Assembly: GCA_965199865.1 (NCBI GenBank)
Contig: CBDATU010000003.1
Coordinates: 1 to 64,000 of the forward strand
Length of the DNA: 64,000 bases
Direction of reading: 5' to 3'
From: JAPOUP01 sp965199865
GTDB taxonomy: Bacteria; Pseudomonadota; Alphaproteobacteria; Rhodobacterales; Rhodobacteraceae
Every line of letters begins with the position of its first letter. The first letter of the stretch is position 1. Of the stretch, positions 24,916 to 34,414 are shown piece by piece. The notes beneath the pieces were generated by a model. It was given only the letters and a program-made list of their open reading frames with translations, made no database searches and was not told where the DNA came from. A program made the position numbers and the translations under genes.

Positions 24916-26502
24916 TCAGGCGCGATCCCGGTAGATCAACGACAGAACCGAACGCGCCCGACTCATTGCCACATAATGCTCGGCAGAATTCCGGCCAATT
25001 TCATCGGGTGCTGGTAAATCCACGACAATGATCGCCTCATTCTCAAGCCCCTTGAAATCCCCAATCGTCGCAAATCCTACCTTGTCACCGGAAATCTCAC
25101 GCATGGAATATTCGTCTAACCGCCGAACAAGGCGTGCAGCTTCCAGAGGCATCAACGCAGCGGAAGACTCGGCAAACTCGAAAGGCGAAAGAATCGTTAT
25201 GGAACCGGGTGCAAGGCCTCCCACATCCACCAGTTCGCCAATCTCGGATGCGGTTCGCCTAGCGGACTCCCGCTGAGTGGTCGCGGCCTGAATGCGCACC
25301 TTCGGGCCGGCCCCAGCCCCGCATACACCCAGGTCGGCACCGAGACTTTCCTGTATCCATTCAAGAATGACTCGAGTGTTGCGGCAGTTGATCCGCAACG
25401 GCACCCGTACAGGTTTAAGCGATTCCAGATATATTTTGGCGTCTGGGTCGAAGTGATGAGTCAGGGACTGGTTGTTCAAATCATGAAACCAGCACCAGCG
25501 CCCCGTTTCCAATCCTCCAGCGAGGACGCCGTCCAAAACCTTGATGCAGGCCATGTCGAAAAGATCCTGTCCCTCATCAACGATCAGAGCATCAAATCTC
25601 TGGAGCCCTGCCCGGCGGCAATCAAGGCAGACTCCGTCAATCAGCGAAACCGTCACACCCGACACCGAAAGCCGCGATGCAAGAAAGTGCCTCAGCCAGG
25701 GAGACCTGCATACGACAGCTACCTGTAGGCCGATTACAGCCCAGCGCCGTGCCAGCCGTTCAGCGAGAAAGGTTTTTCCGGTACCAGCACCACCTGCGCA
25801 TAGCACATGCCGGTTCGTCTCCGCCACGTCAGCCATTCGCATCTGATCTTCCGTCAGCCGGGCGACACGCCCCTGAATATCCTCCACCTGTTCGTACAGC
25901 TGAATTTCATTCCCGCTCCCCTGCCCTGTAATCTCAGGACGAAGATGCGCCTGAAGTCTGTCGACATCCTGCTGATGGGGTCGGCCTATTCGTCCGCTAC
26001 GCTCGCTCCAGTACCGGAACAGGTTACCCAACCAACCTTCGATGTCGCGGCTACGGCGCATATCGGCGAGCATCTCAATGTCCCATTCCACTCCGTCGCA
26101 CTCCCATTCGCAGTCGGGAAACAGCACGCCGTAGCCAGTTGTAAACTGATCGAGTGTATCGCCTGACAGGTCGGCATAAAGGCCCTTGATCAATCCATGA
26201 AGCGCATTCTCCGCCTGGCGGAACGGTCCCTCATGGGATTGGGTCAACTGGCCGTAGCGGTCCCGATACTGCCAGACACCGTCCTGACAGGCGATGTTTC
26301 CTCCCTTGACCTCAAGTACGAACAGGCCCGCCGGACCACAGATAACGAAGTCGATTTCCGGGAAGCGCTTGTGAGGATGTCGAGTCGGCTTCAGCGAATG
26401 AAAAGCGATGTAACGGTCATCAAAGGCGGAGCGCAGCCTCTGAAAAATCCGTTTCTCCGCCTGACTGCCGGTATCGTAAGGTGAAGTCGGGACCATTCGC
26501 AT
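24916..26502 (-). CDS. NERD nuclease-domain / SF1 (UvrD-like) helicase fusion, last gene of DISARM-like operon
   Basis: Residues ~10-120 form a NERD domain, a relative of restriction-type nucleases, with EIDFVICGP and LFVLEVKGG supplying the Asp, Glu and Lys expected of a PD-(D/E)xK site. The helicase part follows: Walker A CAGGAGTGKTFLAERLAR (~235-250), Walker B ALIVDEGQDLFD, an arginine motif LRINCRNTRV, GFATIGDFKGLENEAIIVV and a final YVAMSRARSVLSLIYR. Start: a TTG at 26514 overlaps the previous stop; the ATG at 26502 is used here and 26496 is possible. A helicase with its own nuclease at the end of the drm-like operon suggests destruction of invading DNA. Confidence 0.82.
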   Translation of the reverse strand: MRMVPTSPYDTGSQAEKRIFQRLRSAFDDRYIAFHSLKPTRHPHKRFPEIDFVICGPAGLFVLEVKGGNIACQDGVWQYRDRYGQLTQSHEGPFRQAENALHGLIKGLYADLSGDTLDQFTTGYGVLFPDCEWECDGVEWDIEMLADMRRSRDIEGWLGNLFRYWSERSGRIGRPHQQDVDRLQAHLRPEITGQGSGNEIQLYEQVEDIQGRVARLTEDQMRMADVAETNRHVLCAGGAGTGKTFLAERLARRWAVIGLQVAVVCRSPWLRHFLASRLSVSGVTVSLIDGVCLDCRRAGLQRFDALIVDEGQDLFDMACIKVLDGVLAGGLETGRWCWFHDLNNQSLTHHFDPDAKIYLESLKPVRVPLRINCRNTRVILEWIQESLGADLGVCGAGAGPKVRIQAATTQRESARRTASEIGELVDVGGLAPGSITILSPFEFAESSAALMPLEAARLVRRLDEYSMREISGDKVGFATIGDFKGLENEAIIVVDLPAPDEIGRNSAEHYVAMSRARSVLSLIYRDRA

Positions 26503-26510
26503 GGCCGCAT

Positions 26511-28097
26511 TCAACCCCCGAGCGACTCACGTATCTTTGCCTCTGTCCCGGAATCCAGACGTGCGCCGGACAGCAGCTCAAGGAAGCGACCCTGTTCCAC
26601 TTCAGGGGAAATCCTTGGCTCGCCAGGCACTTCGATCGACAACGAGCTTCCCTTGACGACGAATCTGTATGCGCCTAGGCGAAGATCGATACGGGTGTGA
26701 ACGCAGTCCCAATTTTGGGCTTTGGCAAGATCCCGCGCTGCGGATTTCTCCCGGGCACGCCAGGTATGTCCGTCTCCAAACATCTCCCGCAGCGGGAGGA
26801 CCCTTGGTGGAGCCTCACCCAATTCAATTCCCGAGCCGGTAAGGCGATGCGATAGCTGCGCCATGCGATGTGAAACCGCGTTCGAGAGTGCACGGCCGCT
26901 GCGGAGCGTTAGGGGAAGTTGCATCCACCCTTCCCTGATCCCGAACAGGATTGAAGCGGCTAGCCAGTCCAGTTCTACAAGTCGGTCGCTCGTGTAGTCG
27001 TATAAGTCAGCACAATCCTTGCGCAATAGGAAGAGCGTCATCGCATGCGCAAGCGGTGTGCCGTGCCGTTCAAATAGCTCACTCGCGGAGGCTCCGGCGA
27101 GACCGGTAAGGGATTCAAGCGTGTCATGAAGTCGCCGCACCCCTGCCTGCAATCGCGGGTCAAGACGTTCCGCCGCAACTGCGAGATGATCGATCAGAAC
27201 ATTCTCGGCGTTACCGTGCTGGCCCGCTTCCCGCCACTCCATCAGACATTCGACACCTTCCCAGAAGAGCCGCGCCTGGGATGCATTCTTCAGCTCCGAT
27301 CGGTCCTGTCCGGAATCCAGCGGCTCAGGCAACGATGCCTTTCCCGTCGTAATCCAGGGTCTGAGCCCGGATAGGATCGGATGATCATCTACAATCCCTG
27401 GCGCATCGTCGTCGGTATCGAAAGCGATCCGGCAGGTATGAACCGCCTGTTGGCCGAGATTTCCGAATCGGAGCAGCATTGCCAAAACACCACCGACAGC
27501 GAGAGGCTGCTGGAGTGGAACACTTCGCGCTTCCGGCCCAGTTGTGGGTGGCCACCGCCCGCTAGGGGCCTTCGTGAACCAAGCCTTCTTGGTGAGAATA
27601 CGCCTGTAATCCTGCAGCGGCACGTTGTTGGAGTCTTCGGCGGCCACTTCGCACGCTTTCCGGTCATCTCCTGATCGAAACGCTATGAAGTCGATCCAGG
27701 ACACGGGTAGCGGCGCCGGAACCAGAATCAGGAGTTCGGACCCGAAGAATCCATGCGGAAATTCACGCGGTTCGAAACCGTCAGCTGACATCGCCATGAC
27801 TGGACCCGACAATCTGGACAGGTCGAACTGAACGATGGCCGGTTTGAGATATTCCGCTTCCTTCGTCACCGCCTCAATTGCTTCCCGGGACGGGGAACCG
27901 ACAAACAGGGGGATCCAACCCGGAAACCCCTCCAGCGTGTCCATGTAGTATTTGTTGCCGAACCCAGTCGGTGGCATGACCAGTCCCGCCGCAAGCATAT
28001 ACAGAAGATTCAGGTGATTGGTTACCAGAAGTCCTGCCATTGGTGCCTTCGTCGTTGCTGGCTCATGCCCGGTTGTGAACAGATCCACGTCGGTCAT
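26511..28097 (-). CDS. Unrecognised 528-aa protein in DISARM-like operon
   Basis: I do not recognise the family. The sequence is globular with no signal peptide or clear membrane helix. The N-terminal region (LVTNHLNLLYMLAAGLVMPPTGFGNKYYMDTLEGFPGWIPLF) looks like a folded domain, residues ~330-430 are helix-rich, and the C-terminus contains RIDLRLGAYRFVVKG. No HxKxxxxD (phospholipase D) motif is visible, so it is not an evident DrmC. It begins directly after the preceding stop (TAGATG) and ends at the start of the NERD helicase. It is therefore part of the same system, perhaps an adaptor or sensor. Confidence 0.75.
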   Translation of the reverse strand: MTDVDLFTTGHEPATTKAPMAGLLVTNHLNLLYMLAAGLVMPPTGFGNKYYMDTLEGFPGWIPLFVGSPSREAIEAVTKEAEYLKPAIVQFDLSRLSGPVMAMSADGFEPREFPHGFFGSELLILVPAPLPVSWIDFIAFRSGDDRKACEVAAEDSNNVPLQDYRRILTKKAWFTKAPSGRWPPTTGPEARSVPLQQPLAVGGVLAMLLRFGNLGQQAVHTCRIAFDTDDDAPGIVDDHPILSGLRPWITTGKASLPEPLDSGQDRSELKNASQARLFWEGVECLMEWREAGQHGNAENVLIDHLAVAAERLDPRLQAGVRRLHDTLESLTGLAGASASELFERHGTPLAHAMTLFLLRKDCADLYDYTSDRLVELDWLAASILFGIREGWMQLPLTLRSGRALSNAVSHRMAQLSHRLTGSGIELGEAPPRVLPLREMFGDGHTWRAREKSAARDLAKAQNWDCVHTRIDLRLGAYRFVVKGSSLSIEVPGEPRISPEVEQGRFLELLSGARLDSGTEAKIRESLGG

Positions 28098-29261
28098 CTA
28101 CATCTCCTCGCGTCGCAGGATGTCTGGATTCGTCGGCAGGATGTTAAGAATTTCCTTGCGTCCACCGCGTTGCATGAACAGGAATACCTGGTCCCTTGCC
28201 CGAGCCACCATGACATAGAACAACCGCTTTGCGCTGTCCGGATCCTGGCGCGAAACGAAATGCTCGTCGATATCCGCAAGCATCACCACGTCAAATTCGA
28301 GCCCCTTGCATGCCTGAGCATTGATGACCAGGATTCCCCCTTCGTCGAATGCGACTTCGGTGCGATTCTCGCCATGGAACGTCTTGATGACTGGAGGCGG
28401 ATTATCCCTCCGAATCTCGACGCTTTTGAGCGCTTCCAGATAGCGCTCTCTCACACGATTGTTCGGCGTAATGACACCAATGAGCCTCCGAGGATCCCGA
28501 TCGGCCGAACGCAGGATCCCTTGCGCGATCGCACTCAGGTTGTCTGGTTCATAGGTGTAAAGCCGAGGAACGATTCCCCGGGCTAGCGGTGGTAGCTCGG
28601 GAGGTGGACTCGCAGGATCACCAGTATAGAATTCTCCTGCCAGCCTAGCGATCTGATAGTTGTTGCGATAGTTCTGCCGAAGTTCGATGACCTTGTCAGC
28701 GTCAATGGCCAGACAGTCCGTGATCTGCTTGCGGCTGCTGTTGTCCTGCCCGATTTGCTGGTTCTGATCGGCGACGACGAAAAGACGATCAAACCCTAGA
28801 TTCACAAGCGCGTTGTAAAACTGAGGAGGCATATCCTGCCCTTCATCGATCACCAGATAAGGCAAAGATGGGCTCTCCCTGGTGGGCGATGCCTGAATGA
28901 TCTCTTCGGCGCGTTCCCAGTCGATTGGCCTGAATTTGCCGCTTTCTGACTCCTTCCGAGGGACATCCGAATCTACTGCCTTCCCGAACATTTCGAGAAA
29001 CCAGCGGAACCAAGTCTTGCTGGCAAGACTGGTACCGAACAACTGCCCACTAGCCTGATTCAGAAGATGATTGAATACTAGAAAAAGATAATCATCGTCT
29101 TCCCGCTGATGACGTCTAGCCCGCAGCAACGCAAGCACGGACTTCCCGGTTCCAGGTCCGCCGATGACTAGGTGCTGTCCTTCCTTGGGTAGAGCACGGA
29201 CCCTCTCCTGGTCCTTGCTGAGATCCTGTATGCCGGGAAGTTCGAACTTTCGCTTCGCCAT
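28098..29261 (-). CDS. Compact UvrD-like SF1 helicase in DISARM-like operon
   Basis: This 387-aa protein, about half the size of UvrD, keeps the whole set of SF1 motifs: Walker A IGGPGTGKSVLAL (~33-45), Walker B YLVIDEGQDMPP, FVVADQNQQIGQ, LRQNYRNNYQIA, and INAQACKGLEFDVVMLADID with FYVMVARARDQVFLF near the end. The ATG at 29261 (MAKRKFEL) overlaps the preceding stop as TGATG, which fixes the start. It is probably a DNA translocase serving the DrmAB-like proteins encoded upstream. Confidence 0.85.
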   Translation of the reverse strand: MAKRKFELPGIQDLSKDQERVRALPKEGQHLVIGGPGTGKSVLALLRARRHQREDDDYLFLVFNHLLNQASGQLFGTSLASKTWFRWFLEMFGKAVDSDVPRKESESGKFRPIDWERAEEIIQASPTRESPSLPYLVIDEGQDMPPQFYNALVNLGFDRLFVVADQNQQIGQDNSSRKQITDCLAIDADKVIELRQNYRNNYQIARLAGEFYTGDPASPPPELPPLARGIVPRLYTYEPDNLSAIAQGILRSADRDPRRLIGVITPNNRVRERYLEALKSVEIRRDNPPPVIKTFHGENRTEVAFDEGGILVINAQACKGLEFDVVMLADIDEHFVSRQDPDSAKRLFYVMVARARDQVFLFMQRGGRKEILNILPTNPDILRREEM

Positions 29262-31114
29262 CACGTATCCTTTCCCACCCAATCTAGGAACGCGGGAATT
29301 TCAGGCCCAGCACCCTTGACGAACACCCGATCAAGGAGGACGTTTCCGTATTCACAGCTCGTCTCCGGCAACAGCGTGCAGGCATGACAGGCCGCTCGGT
29401 TCAACAGGTCCAGCCCATGCCCTTCCTGCTCCGCACAGACCGGATCAAGAGAGCACCAGTTCGCAGCCTCAAACGCCCCGGTCAACAGACGAATGAACCG
29501 ATTGGGCTTCGCGAGTTCCATCAATCCACCCAAGGACCCTTCCTCATCCGGAACCGCCACGTAGATCAGGATTCCTGCCATCGGCACCTTACCGGTTGCA
29601 CAGTAGATGCGTTCCTTGAGCGATGCCGCAGGGTATCCCGCCTCCGCATCAAGTTGGCGGATCACGAGATGGGCAAGTGTATGGCATAGTAGAAAACGCG
29701 GCGTGACATCGCCTTCAAGATCCCGAATGCCCTGTCCGGCACGCTTGACATAACGCTCCGCAAACTCATCCGCACGTCTGCAGAGTTCCTCGCTGTCCTC
29801 CCAAAGTTGCAATAACGACTCGTCAAGGGTGAAGAAAATGCCCTCTCCATACAGCTCAATTGCGGGGAACCAGTCGCTTTCTCCAGTGATGTCAGGCGGG
29901 ATCAACCGTCCGTTAGCCCGCTGAAAGCCGCTGAACACCATGATTTCCTTCAACCTGTTAACCGCAATCACGCTGGAGACAGCGCTCACCACATTCCGTG
30001 CGGCTCCATCGTTCAAATTACGCCCTATCTCCTTCCAATCCCGTGTATGGTGTTCGGTCACGAAATCTTCGTCTTCCCTGAGGTTGGGAATTTCTTCAGT
30101 CAGGGCCCGGAACTCATCAGCCAGCAAGTCTCCCTCGGTTACTGTCTGGCCAAAGAGAGGATAACCATTCCGGATCTCAGCAAGCGCTGCCTCAATCTCG
30201 TCAGTCGTGCAATGAAACTCACTCGCGATCTGTCTGATTCTGCTCTTGCGAGCGAGCGGAGTCCTTGCGTTCCGAATGTCGTTCTGGCTCCTTGCGCTAC
30301 CGTAAAGGCGATCCGTAACCGTTCCCTGCCGAATCCGCGATTCAGGTGGGATGATGAGTGCGGTGCGGGTGGTGGAGGCATGCACCCGGACATCATTGAT
30401 CTCCATCAGAAGGGCGGGGGTTTCCGGCGACTGCGCAGGGGGCTCGCGCATCCAAGGCTGTTGCCAAGTAAAGCTTGGGAAGTGCATTCGCGGCAGAGCA
30501 TCCGATAACAGGGTTGTACTTGCGCCACAACGATCGCAACGAACCAATCGGTCCGGACCGCTCTCATCCAGCTTCAGGTAGGGCGTTGTCCAGTCGTGGC
30601 TACAATTCCTCTGTTCTGGATTGCGGGTGTCTTTGTGAACGAGGATATGCCATGGGACATCCGCCAGATAGCCATCTTCATGCACGAGAACCCAGGGGAC
30701 CTGCTCCAGCCTCCCGGAGCATTCCATACATTTGTCTAAGCTGGAGTCTCCGCCTGACCTGGAATCCTTTCCATCTTCGCCATCCGCCCGCCTATTCCGC
30801 CAGGGAGCATGATGCAAAAACCCGCACCGCAAACACCGCATCCAGGTCGGGAATCTCAGAGCCGGAATCCAGCCAATCATCGTTCCATCGCGTTCCACGG
30901 CCCTCGGCGGCGCACGCAGTTTCCGGTCGATACCAAGAGCACTTCTCACGCGTTCCACATATCGAATTTCGCGATCTCCGGAATCGCTTCCCGGGCGGTC
31001 CCAGCCACGGATATCCTGCACCACCATCAGGCTTTCCGGGCCACGCACGACGGCGCCCACTGAGCAGTCACGCAAAAGGTGCGAAAGCCGAACCGGAATG
31101 TCCCGCTCTTTCAC
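29261..31114 (-). CDS. DrmB-like protein (DUF1998)
   Basis: This 617-aa protein has paired cysteines near the N-terminus (CLRC ~94-97, CMEC ~129-132, C171, CDRC ~193-196) that should bind zinc. A C-terminal DUF1998 region is seen as LLCHTLAHLVIRQLDAEAGY, then ERIYCATG, followed by another cluster (WCSLDPVC, ACHACTLLPETSC). This layout and size match DrmB, which acts with DrmA in the anti-phage DISARM system; MrfB-type repair proteins share the domain. It starts with GTG (GGGGGGA upstream) 67 bp after the helicase. Confidence 0.85.
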   Translation of the reverse strand: MKERDIPVRLSHLLRDCSVGAVVRGPESLMVVQDIRGWDRPGSDSGDREIRYVERVRSALGIDRKLRAPPRAVERDGTMIGWIPALRFPTWMRCLRCGFLHHAPWRNRRADGEDGKDSRSGGDSSLDKCMECSGRLEQVPWVLVHEDGYLADVPWHILVHKDTRNPEQRNCSHDWTTPYLKLDESGPDRLVRCDRCGASTTLLSDALPRMHFPSFTWQQPWMREPPAQSPETPALLMEINDVRVHASTTRTALIIPPESRIRQGTVTDRLYGSARSQNDIRNARTPLARKSRIRQIASEFHCTTDEIEAALAEIRNGYPLFGQTVTEGDLLADEFRALTEEIPNLREDEDFVTEHHTRDWKEIGRNLNDGAARNVVSAVSSVIAVNRLKEIMVFSGFQRANGRLIPPDITGESDWFPAIELYGEGIFFTLDESLLQLWEDSEELCRRADEFAERYVKRAGQGIRDLEGDVTPRFLLCHTLAHLVIRQLDAEAGYPAASLKERIYCATGKVPMAGILIYVAVPDEEGSLGGLMELAKPNRFIRLLTGAFEAANWCSLDPVCAEQEGHGLDLLNRAACHACTLLPETSCEYGNVLLDRVFVKGAGPEIPAFLDWVGKDT

Positions 31115-31181
31115 AGGTAGCGTCCCCCCACCTTTCCTCCGTGTTCCTTACGCTTAGGCTGACTCTCTTTCCGATGACAAT

Positions 31182-34100
31182 TCATTTTTTCGGCCAATCA
31201 TGAACTCTTAACGCCCCAGTGGATTCCACGTTGCGCATGGAATGAAGGGTTGGCCAGAGGCCGCGTCGCAAATCTCCGTGCGTGTACAGCAGCCGATCCG
31301 CGTTCCCCTGACCGCTTGGCGCATCATACTTGAGATGTCGACGCTCCTGTTCGCAACGACGCGCTTCATCATGCCACTGGGCGGCTAGACGGTCGATGTG
31401 GGCAATTATGTCACGACCCTGATCGGGCTCGGCCGCGGCGCGTTCGCAACGTCGCTTCAGTTCCGCGATCACAGCGCTGACCTCCGGTGCCTCCTTGCTG
31501 AAGTCCCCAGCCGACCCATTGCTTCGAAGATCTTGGCATACATGCCGAATGGCGATGACGAGAGCGGCATGCAGAGCACGGGATCGAACCTGGTATGTGT
31601 GAGGCGTGACGCTACTTGGTTCGACGAAACGGTAGAAGGATTCGTGATAGGGGCGGAAGGTCTCGTAATGTGATAGGCTTCGGGCCTGATGACGATAGTA
31701 GTTTGCCAAAACCAGTCCAGGCACATCGGATCGACCGACACGGCTGCTCGCCTGTATGTATTCCGCGGTGGTGAGTGGCTGACCGTTAACGATCATCAGC
31801 GCGAGCCGCGCGACATCTAGCCCGACGGACACCATGTTCGTCGCCAGAACCGCGTCGATACAGTCATCCTTCTCTCGGTCATACCCTAACCGCCTGAACG
31901 TCTCGGCGTTTTCCTGGGCGGTTCGCCGGCTCGTAAGCTGGGTGATGCGCGGGCTGTGAAACCGATCTGAGGTGAGCCCATCTCCAGTTCCATTGGTGGA
32001 ACCAGTGCGTTCCGCGTCCCGAAGCTCTCCCACAAGCCTTCGACCGAAGTCGCGAACATCCGTCATGAAGACATTGTGACTGTTACCTACGCTCTTCAGG
32101 CTGCCGTGATAGACCACTAGGGTCCACCACGCATCAAGGAGGTCATCCCTGTCAGCATCATCATTGAGCACGGCCCGCGGTCCAGCGAGCAGGGCGGCAG
32201 CAAGCGGTGCCATACAATGCTGCTGATCAAGAAGTGGGGCCAGATATCCCACGTAGAGCCGACCGGGCCTCTCCTGGTCCGTACATGCGAAATAGGAATC
32301 GCCATGAGTGAGCCCGGGCGGCGGGAACACGGCCAGGTCCCGCGCATATAGGCGTCTAACCTGTTCGCCTGCCAAGCGAATCGTTGCCGTTGAAGCTACG
32401 TATTTTGGACGAATTCCGCGCCGGACGAGTAAAGTGTCAAATCCCGCCTCATACAGGCCCGCGACCGATCCCAAAGGGCCGGTGATGAGATGCAGTTCAT
32501 CCTGGATGACCAGTTCAGGAGGACGTGAACCGGTGCCAACGCCGAAGAAAGCGCCGGTGCGCCCCTCCCACGCGACACGGGCAAACTTGTCGATGGTACC
32601 AATCAGCAGAGTCGGTGGCCGCTCATAGAGGGCTTCGTCGACCACATTGCAGGGTAGAGGAACCGGATCAGCACCAAATCCGCATGTGGGTACGACGCAG
32701 CGAAAGTGGAAGTTCTCATCCGTCGCATGGTATCCACGCGTCGCTTCGAACTGCGTGTCGCACCAAGGACAGGATTCCAGCAGCAGCTCATGTCGAGCGT
32801 CGGCCCTGCCACCCCTGATCTTTTCAACGAGTTCCTTCGCAGCGCTGAAACGGTTCGGACTGATTTCACCTCCGACCCAGATGCCAATGTCGATCGGTGC
32901 GTCGCCAAGGTGGAAAGGATTCCGCCTGCGAATCAGTTCCAGGGCACACACCATACGCGCCGCCCGCTCGAACTGCTGACGGGTCAGCAGCCGCAGTGTG
33001 TAGCGCATGAATGCCACGGTGCCCGCACCGGAGTCCGGATACTTCAGACGGCGCCAGACGATCAGGAACGCGATCAATCCCAGATATGCCTCGGTCTTGC
33101 CCCCACCCGTCGGAAACCAGATGAGATCAAGGACATCCCGAAACTGATCGTCTTCACGAGTCGCGGACACCATCACGGTCAGCAGGAACGCCAATTGAAA
33201 GGGACGCCAACGGTAACCGTCAGGATCGTAGTCCCGACCAGCGACCCGGTCGGTCTGGCGCATCTGGTCAAGCATCGCCTGGTTCGCCAGACGGAACGAC
33301 TCCGCCGCAAGTGGATCATTGCGCAATGTCTGCACACACGCACGCATACGTTCGATGGCGATGTTCATCCGATCTGAGATTCGTTTGGCCGCGACCCGCT
33401 CTTCGGATCTGGGAAGCCTGGCCCCCATGTGTTCCTGCTCCGCAGCCCAACTGGCATAGCCGTCGATGAACCGATCAAGCTCGTCGAACATCGGCGCTTC
33501 GGAAAGACGCACAAGATGAAGAACCGCATCGTCGCCGCCGATATTCACGGTCATCATTGGCACCTCAGCGGTGGGCATGAACTCGGACCAGATCTGCGCC
33601 GACCGGCCCTGCCTTACCTCCCAATCGGCCGCCGCTCCGTGACCTACGGCGTAGATGCGCTGGTCTCGATACTGAAGTTCAAGTTCCTGTTCTTCTTCGG
33701 TGAGTAGACTCGGATCGACCCGAGGGTAGTCGACCAGTTCTCCACGCTCGATAACGCAATGGAGACGTGCCTCGAATAACGAATTGTCCACTCTCTCCCG
33801 GGATCGCTCACCTATCGGGGTATTCCGGCCCAACTCGCTTCGGTTGCACAGCGTGACCGTAATTATGCAGCCATCTCCATGAGACCGGGCGCGAATGTCG
33901 ATTCCCGCCCGCCCTTCCCAGAGCCTCTCACTCGTCTCATCAGGGACGGAGGTTCTCGCCCAGATGACCGTGGACTCGGGAAGCTCGGATCGGCTGAACT
34001 CGCGAGGCAGATACCGTCCCCTCTCCCCTCGTTCCTCGTTACTGCGGTACACGGAGGCGTTTGCCGTTATGGACAGACGCACATCACCGCAAACATAGAA

Positions 34101-34409
34101 GGAGAATCCGACCGAAGACGGTGGCACGTATCGACGCCGGCGCGCTGACCGCGCAAGTGCAGGTCCCTCGGATTCCTGGTCAGAATTCGCCGCGCTGTCG
34201 TCTTCGTCGACATCGTCCTGCAGGTTTGGCGCCACTGCATTGCCGCCAAGCGAGGCTGGATCAATACCTGTGGCGTCGGGTTCGACTGGGTGAAGCACAC
34301 CGGTCGGATATCGATCCAGCGGCGACATTCTCATCTTCCCCTCACCAGCCGGACCGATGAGTTGGCTACGCAGCCATTCGACAAGTTTCCTTCTAGCCTC
34401 GACGTACAT
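31182..34409 (-). CDS. DrmA-like helicase of a DISARM-related system
   Basis: This 1075-aa SF2 helicase has an N-terminal ~400-residue region of beta-rich type. Then come Walker A FPTGGGKTEAYLGL (~433-446), a zinc ribbon with Cys at ~548, 551, 572 and 577 (SCPWCDTQF ... RCVVPTCGFG), DELH box VIQDELHLITGPLGS (~635-650), STATI (~674), and the C-terminal motifs NMVSVGLDVARL (~859) and IQASSRVGRSD (~886). Both size and motifs fit DrmA, which with DrmB loads on incoming DNA. The ATG at 34409 is preceded by an in-frame GTG at 34412. It begins just after a truncated small gene. Confidence 0.87.
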   Translation of the reverse strand: MYVEARRKLVEWLRSQLIGPAGEGKMRMSPLDRYPTGVLHPVEPDATGIDPASLGGNAVAPNLQDDVDEDDSAANSDQESEGPALARSARRRRYVPPSSVGFSFYVCGDVRLSITANASVYRSNEERGERGRYLPREFSRSELPESTVIWARTSVPDETSERLWEGRAGIDIRARSHGDGCIITVTLCNRSELGRNTPIGERSRERVDNSLFEARLHCVIERGELVDYPRVDPSLLTEEEQELELQYRDQRIYAVGHGAAADWEVRQGRSAQIWSEFMPTAEVPMMTVNIGGDDAVLHLVRLSEAPMFDELDRFIDGYASWAAEQEHMGARLPRSEERVAAKRISDRMNIAIERMRACVQTLRNDPLAAESFRLANQAMLDQMRQTDRVAGRDYDPDGYRWRPFQLAFLLTVMVSATREDDQFRDVLDLIWFPTGGGKTEAYLGLIAFLIVWRRLKYPDSGAGTVAFMRYTLRLLTRQQFERAARMVCALELIRRRNPFHLGDAPIDIGIWVGGEISPNRFSAAKELVEKIRGGRADARHELLLESCPWCDTQFEATRGYHATDENFHFRCVVPTCGFGADPVPLPCNVVDEALYERPPTLLIGTIDKFARVAWEGRTGAFFGVGTGSRPPELVIQDELHLITGPLGSVAGLYEAGFDTLLVRRGIRPKYVASTATIRLAGEQVRRLYARDLAVFPPPGLTHGDSYFACTDQERPGRLYVGYLAPLLDQQHCMAPLAAALLAGPRAVLNDDADRDDLLDAWWTLVVYHGSLKSVGNSHNVFMTDVRDFGRRLVGELRDAERTGSTNGTGDGLTSDRFHSPRITQLTSRRTAQENAETFRRLGYDREKDDCIDAVLATNMVSVGLDVARLALMIVNGQPLTTAEYIQASSRVGRSDVPGLVLANYYRHQARSLSHYETFRPYHESFYRFVEPSSVTPHTYQVRSRALHAALVIAIRHVCQDLRSNGSAGDFSKEAPEVSAVIAELKRRCERAAAEPDQGRDIIAHIDRLAAQWHDEARRCEQERRHLKYDAPSGQGNADRLLYTHGDLRRGLWPTLHSMRNVESTGALRVHDWPKK

Positions 34410-34414
34410 CACAT

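Noticed and set aside
26511..28097. DrmC (phospholipase D) identity for the 528-aa protein
   Set aside because: No HxKxxxxD motif can be found in the translation, so the label was not used.
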